Shown here in pieces: positions 63,885 through 64,000 of a stretch of 64,000 bases of DNA. Both the position numbers and the translations under genes were made by a program. Origin of the DNA: Actinomycetota bacterium (GTDB lineage Bacteria > Actinomycetota > Actinomycetes > S36-B12); NCBI GenBank assembly GCA_016870515.1, contig VGBL01000003.1, forward strand, positions 39,430-103,429, in the 5' to 3' direction. The notes under the pieces are model-generated. The model made no database searches. It saw nothing but the letters and a program-made list of their open reading frames with translations, and had not been told where the DNA came from. Within the stretch, counting starts at the first letter, position 1. Each line of letters opens with the position of its first letter.

Positions 63885-64000
63885 TCAATCGTCCCTTTCG
63901 GTATCGCGCAGTGCGCTGAGAGCGCCCCAGCGCGGGTCGGTTTTCTCGTGACCGTGACCGGGATCGTCGTCGAGCCGCGCTCCACATTCGGAGCACAGTC
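63885..64000 (-). CDS. YceD/DUF177 family protein, C-terminal part
   Basis: The frame is open to the right edge, so only the C-terminus is present: [20 protein letters not shown], then [10 protein letters not shown] and a charged tail to TGA at 63885. The Cys pair and DPRWxAL ending are typical of YceD/DUF177 proteins encoded just upstream of rpmF. The family has been linked to 23S rRNA maturation in some bacteria and plastids. Confidence 0.85.
   Translation of the reverse strand, partial: LCSECGARLDDDPGHGHEKTDPRWGALSALRDTERDD

Overview
This is a high-GC, gene-dense stretch of an actinobacterial (Actinomycetota) chromosome. Three things point there: the conserved gene order (dxr-rip-ispG-GNAT-proS; rpmF-rnc-mutM-smc-ftsY-amtB-glnB-glnD-ffh-rpsP-KH-rimM-trmD-rplS-lepB-rnhB-yraN-comM-dprA-xerC-M23-rpsB-tsf-pyrH-frr-cdsA-rlmN), the frequent GTG starts and 1-8 nt gene overlaps, and family features such as a Rip1-type site-2 protease, a DUF4081-GNAT protein and an F420-type LLM enzyme. 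I cannot name a genus from the sequence alone.

Layout. 1-0.8 kb: 3' part of a secreted BNR/Asp-box protein. 0.8-7.9 kb (minus strand): TauE/SafE transporter, proS, GNAT, ispG, rip1, dxr. 7.9-35.3 kb: a catabolic block lying between dxr and rlmN. It holds (a) gabT and a minus-strand polyamine operon (ALDH, potD, potA, potB, potC, FAD amine oxidase, ureohydrolase, saccharopine-dehydrogenase-like enzyme); (b) a plus-strand reductive-pyrimidine operon (beta-ureidopropionase, dihydropyrimidinase, CoA-acylating (methyl)malonate-semialdehyde dehydrogenase, LLM oxidoreductase); (c) a second ALDH and an omega-transaminase/PPOX/FAD-oxidase operon; (d) a membrane alpha/beta hydrolase; (e) glutaryl-CoA dehydrogenase, a CoA-transferase and a propionyl-CoA-synthetase-like ligase. 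A decayed potassium-channel pseudogene closes this block at 35.4-35.7 kb. 35.7-64 kb: housekeeping genes, almost all on the minus strand, for translation, protein export, recombination/competence, nitrogen sensing, chromosome condensation and DNA repair.

How the genes fit. The catabolic block reads as nitrogen and carbon scavenging from polyamines and pyrimidines. Polyamines enter through PotABCD, are oxidised to aminoaldehydes, then to GABA (ALDH), then to succinate semialdehyde (GabT). Dihydropyrimidines are opened by HydA, decarbamoylated to beta-alanine, transaminated by the class III aminotransferase and converted to acetyl- or propionyl-CoA by MmsA. The amtB-glnB-glnD operon, with GlnR-like boxes upstream, provides nitrogen sensing.

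Most notable observations: a second signal peptidase that has lost both catalytic residues (Ser to Gly, Lys to Met); a 2-nt frameshift beside the catalytic lysine of the beta-ureidopropionase; no classical dihydropyrimidine dehydrogenase but an LLM flavoenzyme in that operon; a frameshifted K+ channel relic; a 67-bp duplication of the mutM 3' end flanking a perfect 15-bp palindrome; and candidate GlnR boxes before amtB. No tRNA, rRNA, CRISPR array, prophage or insertion sequence was seen.
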